Source: Bacteroidota bacterium (GTDB taxonomy: Bacteria > Bacteroidota > Bacteroidia > Bacteroidales > GCA-2748055). Taken from it: a stretch of 14,070 nt of DNA. The stretch is from assembly GCA_024244665.1 (NCBI GenBank), contig JAAEOI010000462.1, forward strand, positions 1-14,070, given 5' to 3'. The position numbers were made by a program, and so were the translations under genes. Within the stretch, counting starts at the first letter, position 1; each line of letters begins with the position of its first letter. The notes beneath the pieces are model-generated. The model was not told the origin of the DNA and ran no database searches. It was given only the letters and a program-made list of their open reading frames with translations. Below are positions 7,497 to 14,070 of this stretch, piece by piece.

Positions 7497-9310
7497 TCTT
7501 TGACGCACCTGATCGAATACCCGTTACTGAAGGGGGTACACTGACTGTCAGGGATGATGAATGGATCGTCTTGTATTATGACGAAAGGGAGGCCATTCCC
7601 GGCCTGGTTCGTACAGGTATCGGACATCCACCATCCTGTGACCTCACCCAGCCCACCGAACCTTGTTATTCCGAACTGATCAGGAATAGCACCTCCCGCA
7701 CCCCTGGCAGAAAAGCCTGAAACATTGGTTCCGCTTGTATTGTCGTTCCAGTGTTCATCTCCTGTTTCGATGAGCCTTCCAATCTGCGATACGCCTCCTA
7801 TGTAGGAGATCAGGGCATCTCTCTCAGCCAACGTGGGCAGATGCCAGCCAGCGGGACATGCCTCTTCAGCTGCAGGATAATTATATAAAGTACCATACGC
7901 ATCATAATAGGCGCTGGAGAGAGCCTCTTCCATTTTAAAGCCATAGTAACCATAGACATAGTAGAAGGGTTCTGTGGAAGATGAATTATATGAGTTTTTC
8001 ATCACAGGAAGGTAGACCAGGTTTTCGGCCATCCATACCTGGGTCCCGATTCTGACCCATTCGTATGCCCTGTTATCCCTCTGATCTACAAACATATTTT
8101 CAGGAAGCAGGGGGTGGAAGCTGACGGGTTCGCCATAGGATCTGCCGGCCTCATTCTCTGCATAAGCGATATAATAGTAATTCCCGTATTCCAGGTTCTC
8201 CAGGGTGACAGAGAACTGATTTCCTGTTATGGTGGCTGACTGGTCCTGGTAGCCGTTACCCACATAGGGCTCCAGGCCCCAGATGACACCTGCTGCAGTA
8301 ATTGTTCCCCCGCCGTCACTGACAATGCTTCCGCCGGCAACTACCCCGCTGGAGGTGATTGAAGCAGGCTCAACAGTTTCAACGACGGGCAGACCGGGAT
8401 TTATGATAAACAGAATGGTGGACATGGCGGTTGCTCCGTGGACATCGGTGACCTCCGCCATCAAAGAATGGTTCCCGGCATCCAGGTCCCCGCTGGAGTA
8501 AGTGTAATTGTAGGGAAAGGTTCCCAATGTTGTGATTCCGACGAAGTCGATATAAATTCTGACTCCGGAGATTGCATCTTCATCATCTGTTACCCTCAGG
8601 CTTATGTCGATGTCATCTCCATTTGTGAATTCCGAACCATTCACGGGGTACAGGATCTCGCATGTGGGGGGTGGATTTTCCGGCGGGATGGTATTGAAAC
8701 TGATCACATCACCAAAGGTCCTTCCTTTATCATTCTCCGCGAAGGCAATCACATAGATGGTTTCAGCTGTTAATTCATCCAGTGTGGCTTCGAATTCGTC
8801 ATCTGATACTACCGCACTAATTTCTGTGTAGCTATCGATATTATTTGCTTCTGTTCCCCACAGGAAACCTGCCTTTTGGATAGTACTTCCCCCGTCGTTG
8901 AGGATTGTGCCCACCAGAACCACTGAATCACTCGTGATGACAGCTGGTTGTTCTGTTTGAACAAGAGGGAGGGTGGAGGTCAGGATAAAGCCGGAGGTGG
9001 CTTCAGCCTCTTTCCCGTCATCGTCAGTGGCAACAATTTTAATTGTATGAGAGCCAATTTCCATCTCCCCTGTGGGAAATGATAAACTGTATGGAAAGCC
9101 ATCTATGAAAAGTAATCCTACTTCGTCCACATAAAGCCTTAATTCTTCTACTGTGCCGTCATCATCGGAGGCAGTGACCCTGACTTCGATTGTTTCGCCC
9201 AACTGGAATTCTGATCCTTCTGCAGGGGAGGTGATTTCAACACTTGGAGGTGTCAGTTCGGGAATGCAGGAGACCAGCATTGCCAGGAAGAGGAAGAGTA
9301 TCTTTTTCAT
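7493..9310 (-). CDS. FISUMP-domain lipoprotein with duplicated Ig-like / FN3-like modules
   Basis: Predicted exported lipoprotein of 605 aa. The ATG at 9310 gives MKKILFLFLAMLVSC, with lipobox LVSC and lipidated C15; a start seven codons upstream would put polar residues before the leader and is rejected. Then come an Ig-like (Big-type) domain (about 20-115, SPAEGSEFQLGETIEV), an FN3-like domain (116-208, ending AENDKGRTFGDVISF), a second Ig-like domain (215-307) and second FN3-like domain (308-401, ending AENEAGRSYGEPVSF). A C-terminal FISUMP domain (407-605) carries DNRAYEWVRIGTQVWMAENL, CPAGWHLPT and YSIRCVKD. It is probably anchored in the outer membrane and may bind an extracellular ligand; no catalytic residues are seen. 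Last gene of the envelope operon, 39 bases after the GNAT gene. Confidence 0.9.
   Translation of the reverse strand: MKKILFLFLAMLVSCIPELTPPSVEITSPAEGSEFQLGETIEVRVTASDDDGTVEELRLYVDEVGLLFIDGFPYSLSFPTGEMEIGSHTIKIVATDDDGKEAEATSGFILTSTLPLVQTEQPAVITSDSVVLVGTILNDGGSTIQKAGFLWGTEANNIDSYTEISAVVSDDEFEATLDELTAETIYVIAFAENDKGRTFGDVISFNTIPPENPPPTCEILYPVNGSEFTNGDDIDISLRVTDDEDAISGVRIYIDFVGITTLGTFPYNYTYSSGDLDAGNHSLMAEVTDVHGATAMSTILFIINPGLPVVETVEPASITSSGVVAGGSIVSDGGGTITAAGVIWGLEPYVGNGYQDQSATITGNQFSVTLENLEYGNYYYIAYAENEAGRSYGEPVSFHPLLPENMFVDQRDNRAYEWVRIGTQVWMAENLVYLPVMKNSYNSSSTEPFYYVYGYYGFKMEEALSSAYYDAYGTLYNYPAAEEACPAGWHLPTLAERDALISYIGGVSQIGRLIETGDEHWNDNTSGTNVSGFSARGAGGAIPDQFGITRFGGLGEVTGWWMSDTCTNQAGNGLPFVIIQDDPFIIPDSQCTPFSNGYSIRCVKD
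8108..9253 (-). repeat. tandem duplication of an Ig-like + FN3-like module
   Basis: Within the FISUMP lipoprotein, residues about 20-208 (9253-8687) and 215-401 (8668-8108) are two diverged copies of one 190-residue module. Matching points are SPAEGSEF / PVNGSEF, DGFPYSLSF / GTFPYNYTY, IGSHTIKIVATDDDG / AGNHSLMAEVTDVHG, QPAVITS / EPASITS, DGGSTIQKAGFLWG / DGGGTITAAGVIWG and AENDKGRTFG / AENEAGRSYG. Divergence is large, so this is an old duplication. Confidence 0.85.
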
Positions 9311-9342
9311 AATTCTCAGTTCTGGGAACAACTGTAAGTTAC

Positions 9343-9359
9343 AAAAAGTTTAACTTTTT
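9343..9359. terminator. A/T palindrome at the GNAT gene end, possible weak terminator
   Basis: AAAAAGTT and AACTTTTT form a perfect inverted repeat with 8-base arms and a one-base centre, spanning the TAA of the GNAT gene. The stem has few G-C pairs, so as an RNA hairpin it would be weak, though either strand ends in a T run. It could attenuate transcription into the lipoprotein gene or be a protein-binding palindrome; chance in A/T-rich DNA is also possible. Confidence 0.3.
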
Positions 9360-9877
9360 ATGCACTGAAGCAGCCATTCGTCATCAAATTCCTTCCCGTT
9401 ATATAACCAATCCTTCTTTTTACCCGCCACGTTGAACCCGGCGGAAGTGAACAGCTGTATACTGGGCTTGTTCCAGGCGGCAATATTGCACCACAGTTGG
9501 TGTAACAGCAGGACTTCAAAACAGTATTTCACAAGGGTTTCAAGTGCTTCTCTTGCATATCCTTTCCCACGGTTGCTGCGATCTGCGATCAGGACTCCCA
9601 CACCTGCTCGCCGGTGGAAGGGGTCGAAATCGAAAAGGTCGATGGCGCCCACGGGCCTTTTCTTTTCGTGAAGCTCTATAACCAGGCGAAGCTGTTTCTG
9701 CTCGAAAATATCCTTCCCTGAATTTTCGAGGTATTGTTTCAGTATGTATTTGGAGTAGGGGACCAGCGTTCCGGAGAGCTGCCATACTGCAGGATCATTT
9801 TCCCAGAGATAAAGAATTTCCAGATCCTCAGGTTCCAATGCCCTGAGGGAGATATGAGCATGCTTAAGTGTATCCAC
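9350..9877 (-). CDS. GNAT-family N-acetyltransferase (RimJ/RimL/SpeG-like)
   Basis: Acetyl-CoA-dependent N-acetyltransferase of the GNAT fold, 175 aa, closest in style to the RimJ/RimL/SpeG (Acetyltransf_3) group. Seen: ISLRALEPEDLEILYLWENDP at the N-terminus (9-29), strand LRLVIEL (63-69), PVGAIDLFDFDP (75-86), AGVGVLI (91-97) then acetyl-CoA loop RSNRGKGYAREAL (100-112), and CNIAAWNKPSIQLFTSAGF (130-148). The substrate cannot be read from sequence. I chose the GTG at 9877 because it lies one base after the upstream gene's TAG and just before the conserved first strand; the frame is open further up, but that part is Arg/Ser/Thr-rich antisense-like filler inside the PD40 gene. No leader, so cytoplasmic, which is unusual among the exported products of this operon. 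Confidence 0.88.
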   Translation of the reverse strand: MDTLKHAHISLRALEPEDLEILYLWENDPAVWQLSGTLVPYSKYILKQYLENSGKDIFEQKQLRLVIELHEKKRPVGAIDLFDFDPFHRRAGVGVLIADRSNRGKGYAREALETLVKYCFEVLLLHQLWCNIAAWNKPSIQLFTSAGFNVAGKKKDWLYNGKEFDDEWLLQCIKS

Positions 9878-9878
9878 T

Positions 9879-11363
9879 CTATTTTTGCTTGTAGGAGACC
9901 ACCTTGTAGGTCTTGTTCTCCCCTGAGAGTGCTTTGAAGGAGTCCTGTTTTGCGTTGTAGAGGACCTCGATCTCCTCTCCGGTGACCTCATCCACCACTA
10001 CGATGGCGAAATCCTTTGCGGCAATTCCCTCCCGGGTATCCACAGCAAGGACCAGTCCGTCCGAAATGAAGCCCTCTTCTCCCTGTATCTCCACGTACCA
10101 CAGGTCCTCTCTCCCCACAGCGATGTTGGTAAACCTTGACTGCAGTCCGCTCAATCCATCGTTCAGTGGTACATAATAGGTGTCATCGCCGGTGGTGTTG
10201 ATGGGGTACCCCATATTGACCGGCTGGCCCCAGTTGCCGTCGCCTCCCATCTCGCATCTGAAGATATCATATCCCCCCATGTTGAAATGTCCTTTTGAGG
10301 CAAAGATGAACCTTCCCTCGGTGGGTGCGATATAGGCGCTGGTCTCATCCTGGTCCGTATTGATATTTTCACCCATGTTTACAGTGGTTCCCCATTGTCC
10401 GTCCGCCTGTTTGTCCGAGTACCAGATATCGAGTCCACCGACTCCTCCACGCTTGTCACTTGTCAGGTAGATCCTGTTCCCGTTGGGACTGAAAGAGGCG
10501 TGGTCTTCGTTGGATTTGGAGTTAATGTCGCCGAAGACCGGTTGGGCAGGGCTCCAATACATGCCGTCAAACTGGCTGTACCATATATCGGTATTTCCCC
10601 TGGTGGGTCGCATTGCCATTAGCAGGGTTGCTCCGTCGGCTGAAAGCCCGGTGGGAAACAGGTTTCCTTCAGAGACAATCTGTGTGGTAATTTCAACCGG
10701 CATCGACCAGTCATTCTCCTGTCGGGTCGACATGAAGACAGCCTGGTAGAGTGGCTTACTGGTCACCCAGACCAGCATCTTTCCATCGGCCGAGATTACC
10801 CCGCTGTAATCGGAGCGACGGGTGTTGATGGGCTCTTTAAAATAGAGTGCCCTCAGATTCAGTTCGGCATCCCTTATTATTTTTGCCCGTTCAACCTGCC
10901 TGATGGCATCTTCAGTGAGCTGTACATGGTAGTGCTTTTCAAAATTCTTCAGACTGCTGAAAGAGTCCAGTGCAACTCGTGCTTCATCAAGCTGGTTGGT
11001 TTTCCTGTAGGCATCTGCCAGGTAGTACCAGCTGTGATGGGGGGCCTTCTTGATCAGGTATTTGCTTTCCTTGTATTTGAGGGTGATATCCTGAGTGGCT
11101 TCTGTGAAATAGGGAATCGCCTCCTCCTCCATACCATGGACATTACTATAGCACATCCCCAGCAGGAATTTCACATTTGCGTTTTCAGGTTCCATACTGA
11201 GAACCCGTTTGTAGAGAAATGAGGCTTCAAGAAAATCCGCCTCTTCTATGTACCAATAGTCGGCTTCGTAGAACAGGAACTCGGCAGTCTGTTCACCCGG
11301 TTGGGAGAACAGCGGCATACTCACTGCACCAAGCAGAAGGAGTACTGCTATGTTTTTTTTCAT
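9879..11363 (-). CDS. TPR / PD40 beta-propeller exported protein (no OmpA domain)
   Basis: Exported 494-aa protein. The leader MKKNIAVLLLLGAVSMPLFS is probably cut before Q21. Residues about 24-165 form TPR-like helices (EADFLEASFLYKRVL, WYYLADAYRKTNQLDEARVAL), and 180-425 are PD40 (WD40-like) blades: SGVISADGKMLVWV, TGLSADGATLLMA, ASFSPNGNRIYLTSDKRGGVGGLDIWYS and AYIAPTEGRFIFASKGHFNMGGYDIF. The last 65 residues look like a small beta-sandwich akin to the regulatory domain of PorE-type proteins, but the OmpA domain expected after it is absent. It is a clear paralogue of the gene just upstream, which does have OmpA. The ATG overlaps that gene's TGA (TGATG); a GTG one codon earlier is possible. 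Likely periplasmic or outer-membrane-associated scaffold; the PorE link is an inference. Confidence 0.87.
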   Translation of the reverse strand: MKKNIAVLLLLGAVSMPLFSQPGEQTAEFLFYEADYWYIEEADFLEASFLYKRVLSMEPENANVKFLLGMCYSNVHGMEEEAIPYFTEATQDITLKYKESKYLIKKAPHHSWYYLADAYRKTNQLDEARVALDSFSSLKNFEKHYHVQLTEDAIRQVERAKIIRDAELNLRALYFKEPINTRRSDYSGVISADGKMLVWVTSKPLYQAVFMSTRQENDWSMPVEITTQIVSEGNLFPTGLSADGATLLMAMRPTRGNTDIWYSQFDGMYWSPAQPVFGDINSKSNEDHASFSPNGNRIYLTSDKRGGVGGLDIWYSDKQADGQWGTTVNMGENINTDQDETSAYIAPTEGRFIFASKGHFNMGGYDIFRCEMGGDGNWGQPVNMGYPINTTGDDTYYVPLNDGLSGLQSRFTNIAVGREDLWYVEIQGEEGFISDGLVLAVDTREGIAAKDFAIVVVDEVTGEEIEVLYNAKQDSFKALSGENKTYKVVSYKQK

Positions 11364-13207
11364 CACTCTAGAATTTTCAGATAGTCGGGAACTTCAATTT
11401 CTTCCATCTCAATAATGACATCCTTCGCTATTGAAACGTTAAATTGCACCCTTCTGTTCAATTTCCGTCCTTCCGGTGCATCCTTGTTATCTTGGGTCCT
11501 GTTGATGGCCACATGCTCGCTTTCACTTTTCCCCGTTACCTTTAGACGGTCAGCGCCGATGCCCTTACTGATCAGATAATCTTTCACAGAATTGGCTCTT
11601 TTTACAGAGAGTCTCTTGTTATAATCGAATGTGCCAACAGCATCGGTATGCCCTGTGATCTCCACCTGAAGGGTGGGGAAGCGCTCCATCAGTCCGGAAA
11701 CCTGGTCAAGGGCTGTTTTGGATTCATTGGTCAGGACAAACTTGTCAAATGCAAAAAAGAGAGGTTTAATCAGATACTTTTCAGTTTGTTTTTCCGGTTC
11801 GGATATAGTCTTAGTCTCAGTCTCAGCTCCCTCAGTCTCAGTCTCAGTCTCAGTCTCAGTTCCCTCGGTTGCTGCCTCGGTTCCTTCGGTTGCGCTTGCA
11901 ATCGGTTCATAGAAGGCAACTACCTGTGGTGTGGTTTCAGGGTCAATGATCTCGAATTTGAAAAGTGGGTGCTGATCTGACTCCCCGGAGGCAAAGAGGA
12001 AGGCAGCGTCCTCTTCCTGCACACCCAGGGGTGAGATGGAAAAGTCGTCATTGGTGGTATTCAGTGGATAGCCCAGGTTGATAGCTTTGCCCCAGCCTCC
12101 ATCATCCTGTAGCTCGGAATAAAACACATCATAACCCCCGATGGCGTTGTGACCCTGGGAGGAGAAATAGATTCTTTTGCCATTGGGACTTAAAACCGGT
12201 GTGTCTTCGTTGAGCCCTGTATTGATATTTTCACCCAAATTCACCGGATCGCTCCAGCTGTCGTCCTCCTGGAGATCACTCCTGAATAGATCCATCCCTC
12301 CCATGGAGGATTTCCTGTTGCTGGTGAAGTAGATGGAGCGGCTGTCGGGACTGAAACTGGCATGGGACTCAAAATACCTGGTGTTGACAGGTTTGCCCAG
12401 CGATTGAGCCGGGTTCCACCGATCGTTCTCATAAACCGACATGTAGATATTGCTGGAAAATGCATCGGAGACTACGAATAACATTGCCTTCCCGTCGGAT
12501 GCAAGTCCCACTACATCCATGTTGCCTTCTGATACCACGGAGGGGTTGATCCCCTTTGGTTTGGACCAGATATCTCCCTCTTTGACCGACACATAGATTC
12601 CCCTGTAGAAAGGATTCTTTCCCATGTAAGCCATGGTCTTAAGGTCGTGAGAGACGATCCTGTTATAGGCTTGCTGGTGGGTACGGTTGATCTGTCCCAG
12701 GTTCCCGACAGTAATCTCAACCGGGTTGTTTAAGGCCACCACTGCGTTTGCACAGGAGGTAATCTGCTGATCGGCATAGGCACCCTGGATATCCGCTTCG
12801 GTTCCCACGTACTCTTTAAAAAGACGGTACTGTTCACATGCCTTCTCAAACTCCATATTGATCCGGTAGGCGTTACCCAGGTAGAGGTGAGCATCGGGTG
12901 GGGCGTTCTTCTCCTTCAGGGAACCCTCAGAATACTTTTCTGTAACAGAACCCACGGCCTTCTCAAGGTAGGGAATGGACTCGACCTTTCGTCCGGGAAT
13001 GTTGAGAAGGCACATGCCCACGCGAAAGTTGATGTTCGCATTCTCCTGGTATTCTTTGTTGTAGACCTTGGTAAAGGTATACAGGGCTTCTTCATACTCT
13101 TCTGCGGCAAGAAAGAATTCACCATCAGCAAAATCCTGCTTGACATCCTGACCGGCGACTATCGTGGTAAACAGGAGCACTGACAGCATCAGGAAGGATC
13201 TTCTCAT
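11363..13207 (-). CDS. TPR / PD40 / OmpA-family outer-membrane protein (PorE-like architecture)
   Basis: Exported 614-aa envelope protein. The ATG at 13207 gives leader MRRSFLMLSVLLFTTIVAGQ; 48 more open codons upstream run into the preceding gene and are rejected. TPR-like helices span about 24-155, PD40 blades about 170-415 (ASFSPDSRSIYFTSNRKSSMGGMDLF, PVLSPNGKRIYFSSQGHNAIGGYDVF), and a Thr/Glu-rich linker 439-476. An OmpA/MotB peptidoglycan-binding domain spans about 484-592 (ITGHTDAVGTFDYNKRLSVKRANSVKDYL), with D522 and R537 at the positions that hold diaminopimelate in this family. A 22-residue acidic/hydrophobic tail follows. The layout resembles PorE of the type IX secretion system minus its regulatory domain; many general OmpA/PD40 proteins share it, so a T9SS role is only suggested. 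Confidence 0.9.
   Translation of the reverse strand: MRRSFLMLSVLLFTTIVAGQDVKQDFADGEFFLAAEEYEEALYTFTKVYNKEYQENANINFRVGMCLLNIPGRKVESIPYLEKAVGSVTEKYSEGSLKEKNAPPDAHLYLGNAYRINMEFEKACEQYRLFKEYVGTEADIQGAYADQQITSCANAVVALNNPVEITVGNLGQINRTHQQAYNRIVSHDLKTMAYMGKNPFYRGIYVSVKEGDIWSKPKGINPSVVSEGNMDVVGLASDGKAMLFVVSDAFSSNIYMSVYENDRWNPAQSLGKPVNTRYFESHASFSPDSRSIYFTSNRKSSMGGMDLFRSDLQEDDSWSDPVNLGENINTGLNEDTPVLSPNGKRIYFSSQGHNAIGGYDVFYSELQDDGGWGKAINLGYPLNTTNDDFSISPLGVQEEDAAFLFASGESDQHPLFKFEIIDPETTPQVVAFYEPIASATEGTEAATEGTETETETETEGAETETKTISEPEKQTEKYLIKPLFFAFDKFVLTNESKTALDQVSGLMERFPTLQVEITGHTDAVGTFDYNKRLSVKRANSVKDYLISKGIGADRLKVTGKSESEHVAINRTQDNKDAPEGRKLNRRVQFNVSIAKDVIIEMEEIEVPDYLKILE
11831..11860 (-). repeat. hexanucleotide tandem repeat (ACTGAG)x5 coding Thr-Glu
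   Basis: Five perfect, contiguous copies of CTCAGT on the plus strand (ACTGAG in the coding direction) encode residues 450-459 of the PD40/OmpA protein as alternating Thr-Glu. Degenerate copies flank it (11809-11830 and 11861-11890). It lies in the linker between propeller and OmpA domain. Six-base units keep the frame, so slippage would change linker length and not truncate the protein. Confidence 0.95.
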
Positions 13208-13256
13208 TTCAGGATGGATTAAGGTGTTAACTACAAATTTAGAAATTAATTTGACA
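13208..13256 (-). promoter_or_regulatory. gap before the PD40/OmpA gene with a -7 box (TAAATTTG)
   Basis: Within this 49-base gap TAAATTTG (minus strand, 13241-13234) is an exact match to the Bacteroidota -7 consensus TAnnTTTG. It would give a leader of about 20 bases before the ATG at 13207. No TTTG is present at the -33 distance, which falls inside the end of the upstream gene (around 13261-13265). It may be a secondary promoter within the operon. Confidence 0.42.
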
Positions 13257-14070
13257 TTATTCTTTCCTCTTCTTTCGTCGGACGAAAAACAGGATGAACA
13301 GCAGTAGGACTGATCCGAGCCCGATACCCAGAACCGCAGGGAATCCCCCACCTCCTCCCTGGCCTGTCAGCTCACTCACAAGTCCGCTGTGGTCCGGGAA
13401 CATTTCGTTTAGTATACCGGCAATCTCCTTGTCTTTTAATCCTCTCTCAGAAAGCATTTTATAGGTGGTCCCGATCAGCTCTTCAACTGTATAGATTCCA
13501 TCTTTTCTTATATTGATCTCCTCCAGAATCTCTGTCATTACACCACTGCTCTGTTGACTTAACTTCTTGTAGAGCTGCTCAACCTCCAGGGAATGATCCA
13601 TTGCCCCGATCATTGCCCTTCGCACATCGTCCAGGGTAAAACCATTCTCTTCTGCAACCTCTTCCAGGTGTTTCAGCAGATCTTCGGGAGTGAGAATCCT
13701 CTCTTTCTCCATATCGAGATCCTCCAGGTACTTTTTCACGGGGGCATCGGAGTTTTCCAGCAGTTGCTGGTAGAGCTGGTCAACATCTCCCTTTGCCAGC
13801 ACATCGCTCAATAGTTTATCAACCTCTGCCTTTTCATACTCCTCCTCATCGGCCTGCAGATAGAGGTAGTCAAACAGTTCGCCCCGGGTTCCGATTCCCT
13901 CTTTCCCGGTATCCAGGGTGTCCAGCAGATCATGAATTAATCCCTCGTTTTCCCGCAGTAAAATCAACCTCAAACCCTCGGTGGAGTTGTCATTTATGGC
14001 AGGGGAGGCGGCCGGGGCTTCTGCACCAGGTACCGGGACGACCTCTGCAACAGGCTCCTTTTGCCTGCGC
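13257..14070 (-). CDS. membrane-anchored repeat protein of unknown function, 5' part beyond window
   Basis: I do not recognise this family. The frame is open to the right edge (270 aa visible; the TTG at 13973 is not a convincing start). Visible residues 1-30 are a Pro/Ala/Val-rich linker. Residues 39-236 are three acidic, helical, diverged repeats of about 66 residues (pattern L-x-x-L/I-x4-K-x-G/R-I-x-T-x-E/G-E/D-L, later V/I and L-Y-x-x-L). A five-Gly tract (238-242) and one 20-residue membrane helix (243-262) follow, then basic tail RRKKRKE. This suggests a mostly periplasmic protein held by a C-terminal inner-membrane anchor, or one processed at that tail. Only 49 bases separate it from the PD40/OmpA gene, so co-expression and an envelope role are likely. 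The N-terminal domain is not visible, so leader and function are unknown. Confidence 0.75.
   Translation of the reverse strand, partial: RRQKEPVAEVVPVPGAEAPAASPAINDNSTEGLRLILLRENEGLIHDLLDTLDTGKEGIGTRGELFDYLYLQADEEEYEKAEVDKLLSDVLAKGDVDQLYQQLLENSDAPVKKYLEDLDMEKERILTPEDLLKHLEEVAEENGFTLDDVRRAMIGAMDHSLEVEQLYKKLSQQSSGVMTEILEEINIRKDGIYTVEELIGTTYKMLSERGLKDKEIAGILNEMFPDHSGLVSELTGQGGGGGFPAVLGIGLGSVLLLFILFFVRRKKRKE
13362..13955 (-). repeat. three diverged tandem protein repeats of about 66 residues
   Basis: Visible residues 39-104, 105-171 and 172-236 of the right-edge protein line up nearly without gaps (copy 2 to copy 3 at a constant offset of 67). Shared positions include I59/I125/I192, T61/T127/T194, L65/L131/L198, E75/E141/E208 and V83/V149/I216. 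The LY--L close (99-103, 166-170) repeats in the first two copies and fades in the third. Base-level identity is low, so the duplication is old. Confidence 0.75.

Noticed and set aside
7041..7508. 155-codon minus-strand open frame opposite the HsdR-N-like gene
   Set aside because: Shadow of a gene with clear PD-(D/E)XK motifs; no domain pattern of its own.
9878..9991. Arg/Ser/Thr-rich N-terminal extension of the GNAT protein
   Set aside because: It overlaps the end of the PD40 gene in another frame and is low-complexity; the GTG at 9877 fits the gene junction and the first GNAT strand.
11809..11890. CRISPR-like array in the hexamer-repeat area
   Set aside because: The units are 6 bases, contiguous without spacers, and lie in frame in a coding linker.
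11648..11980. Plus-strand frame with a Ser-Leu repeat run
   Set aside because: The repeats are the complement of the (ACTGAG)n Thr-Glu linker of the PD40/OmpA gene, so this is a shadow.
13260..13280. EF-hand or LPXTG anchor in the right-edge protein
   Set aside because: No LPXTG motif precedes the helix, and the repeats lack the spaced Asp/Asn/Glu ligands of an EF-hand loop.
13208..13351. 48-codon extension of the PD40/OmpA protein upstream of its leader
   Set aside because: It would bury the signal peptide and overlaps the end of the upstream repeat protein.

Overview
The window reads as a chromosomal segment of a Bacteroidota bacterium, most likely in or near the Bacteroidales/Marinilabiliales. 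The evidence is gene content: a fused-type 2-oxoacid dehydrogenase E1 end, a single-domain AMP nucleosidase, two FISUMP-domain proteins, and PD40 (WD40-like) proteins with and without an OmpA domain. Shine-Dalgarno sequences are mostly absent and at least one promoter element has the TAnnTTTG form. The lineage is inferred from families, not from a marker gene. The DNA is densely coding: 14 genes, no gap over 100 bases, no RNA gene, IS element or CRISPR seen.

Layout. Bases 1-1176 (+) hold the 3' part of an E1 alpha/beta gene that is open to the left edge. It converges on nhaC (minus, to 2645), an Na+/H+ antiporter. yqgE/algH (2742-3329, +) is divergent from nhaC. A five-gene minus-strand operon follows, transcribed from about 7000 down to 3331: AMP nucleosidase, holA (DNA polymerase III delta), a rhomboid protease, a GmhB-like heptose-bisphosphate phosphatase, and a leaderless FISUMP protein. 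The first two junctions are ATGA overlaps and the third is a 1-base gap. The fifth gene sits 64 bases further and may have its own promoter. A small HsdR-N-like PD-(D/E)XK protein (7047-7496, +) diverges from that operon.

From 7493 to the right edge everything is on the minus strand and looks like a cell-envelope operon. It is transcribed from beyond the right edge: a repeat-containing membrane-anchored protein (partial), a TPR/PD40/OmpA protein, a paralogous TPR/PD40 protein without OmpA, a GNAT acetyltransferase, and a FISUMP lipoprotein with duplicated Ig/FN3-like modules. The PD40 pair resembles the PorE type of outer-membrane-to-peptidoglycan linker known from type IX secretion, but with its domains spread over two genes.

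The least explained item is the right-edge protein (13257-14070). It has three diverged tandem repeats of about 66 residues, then a Gly tract, one transmembrane helix and a basic tail. I recognise no family for it. Its tail resembles a C-terminal sorting signal, and a rhomboid protease is encoded in the same window; that link is speculative. Two convergent gene pairs end in shared palindromic stops (TTAA and CTAG), so no intergenic terminator is possible there.
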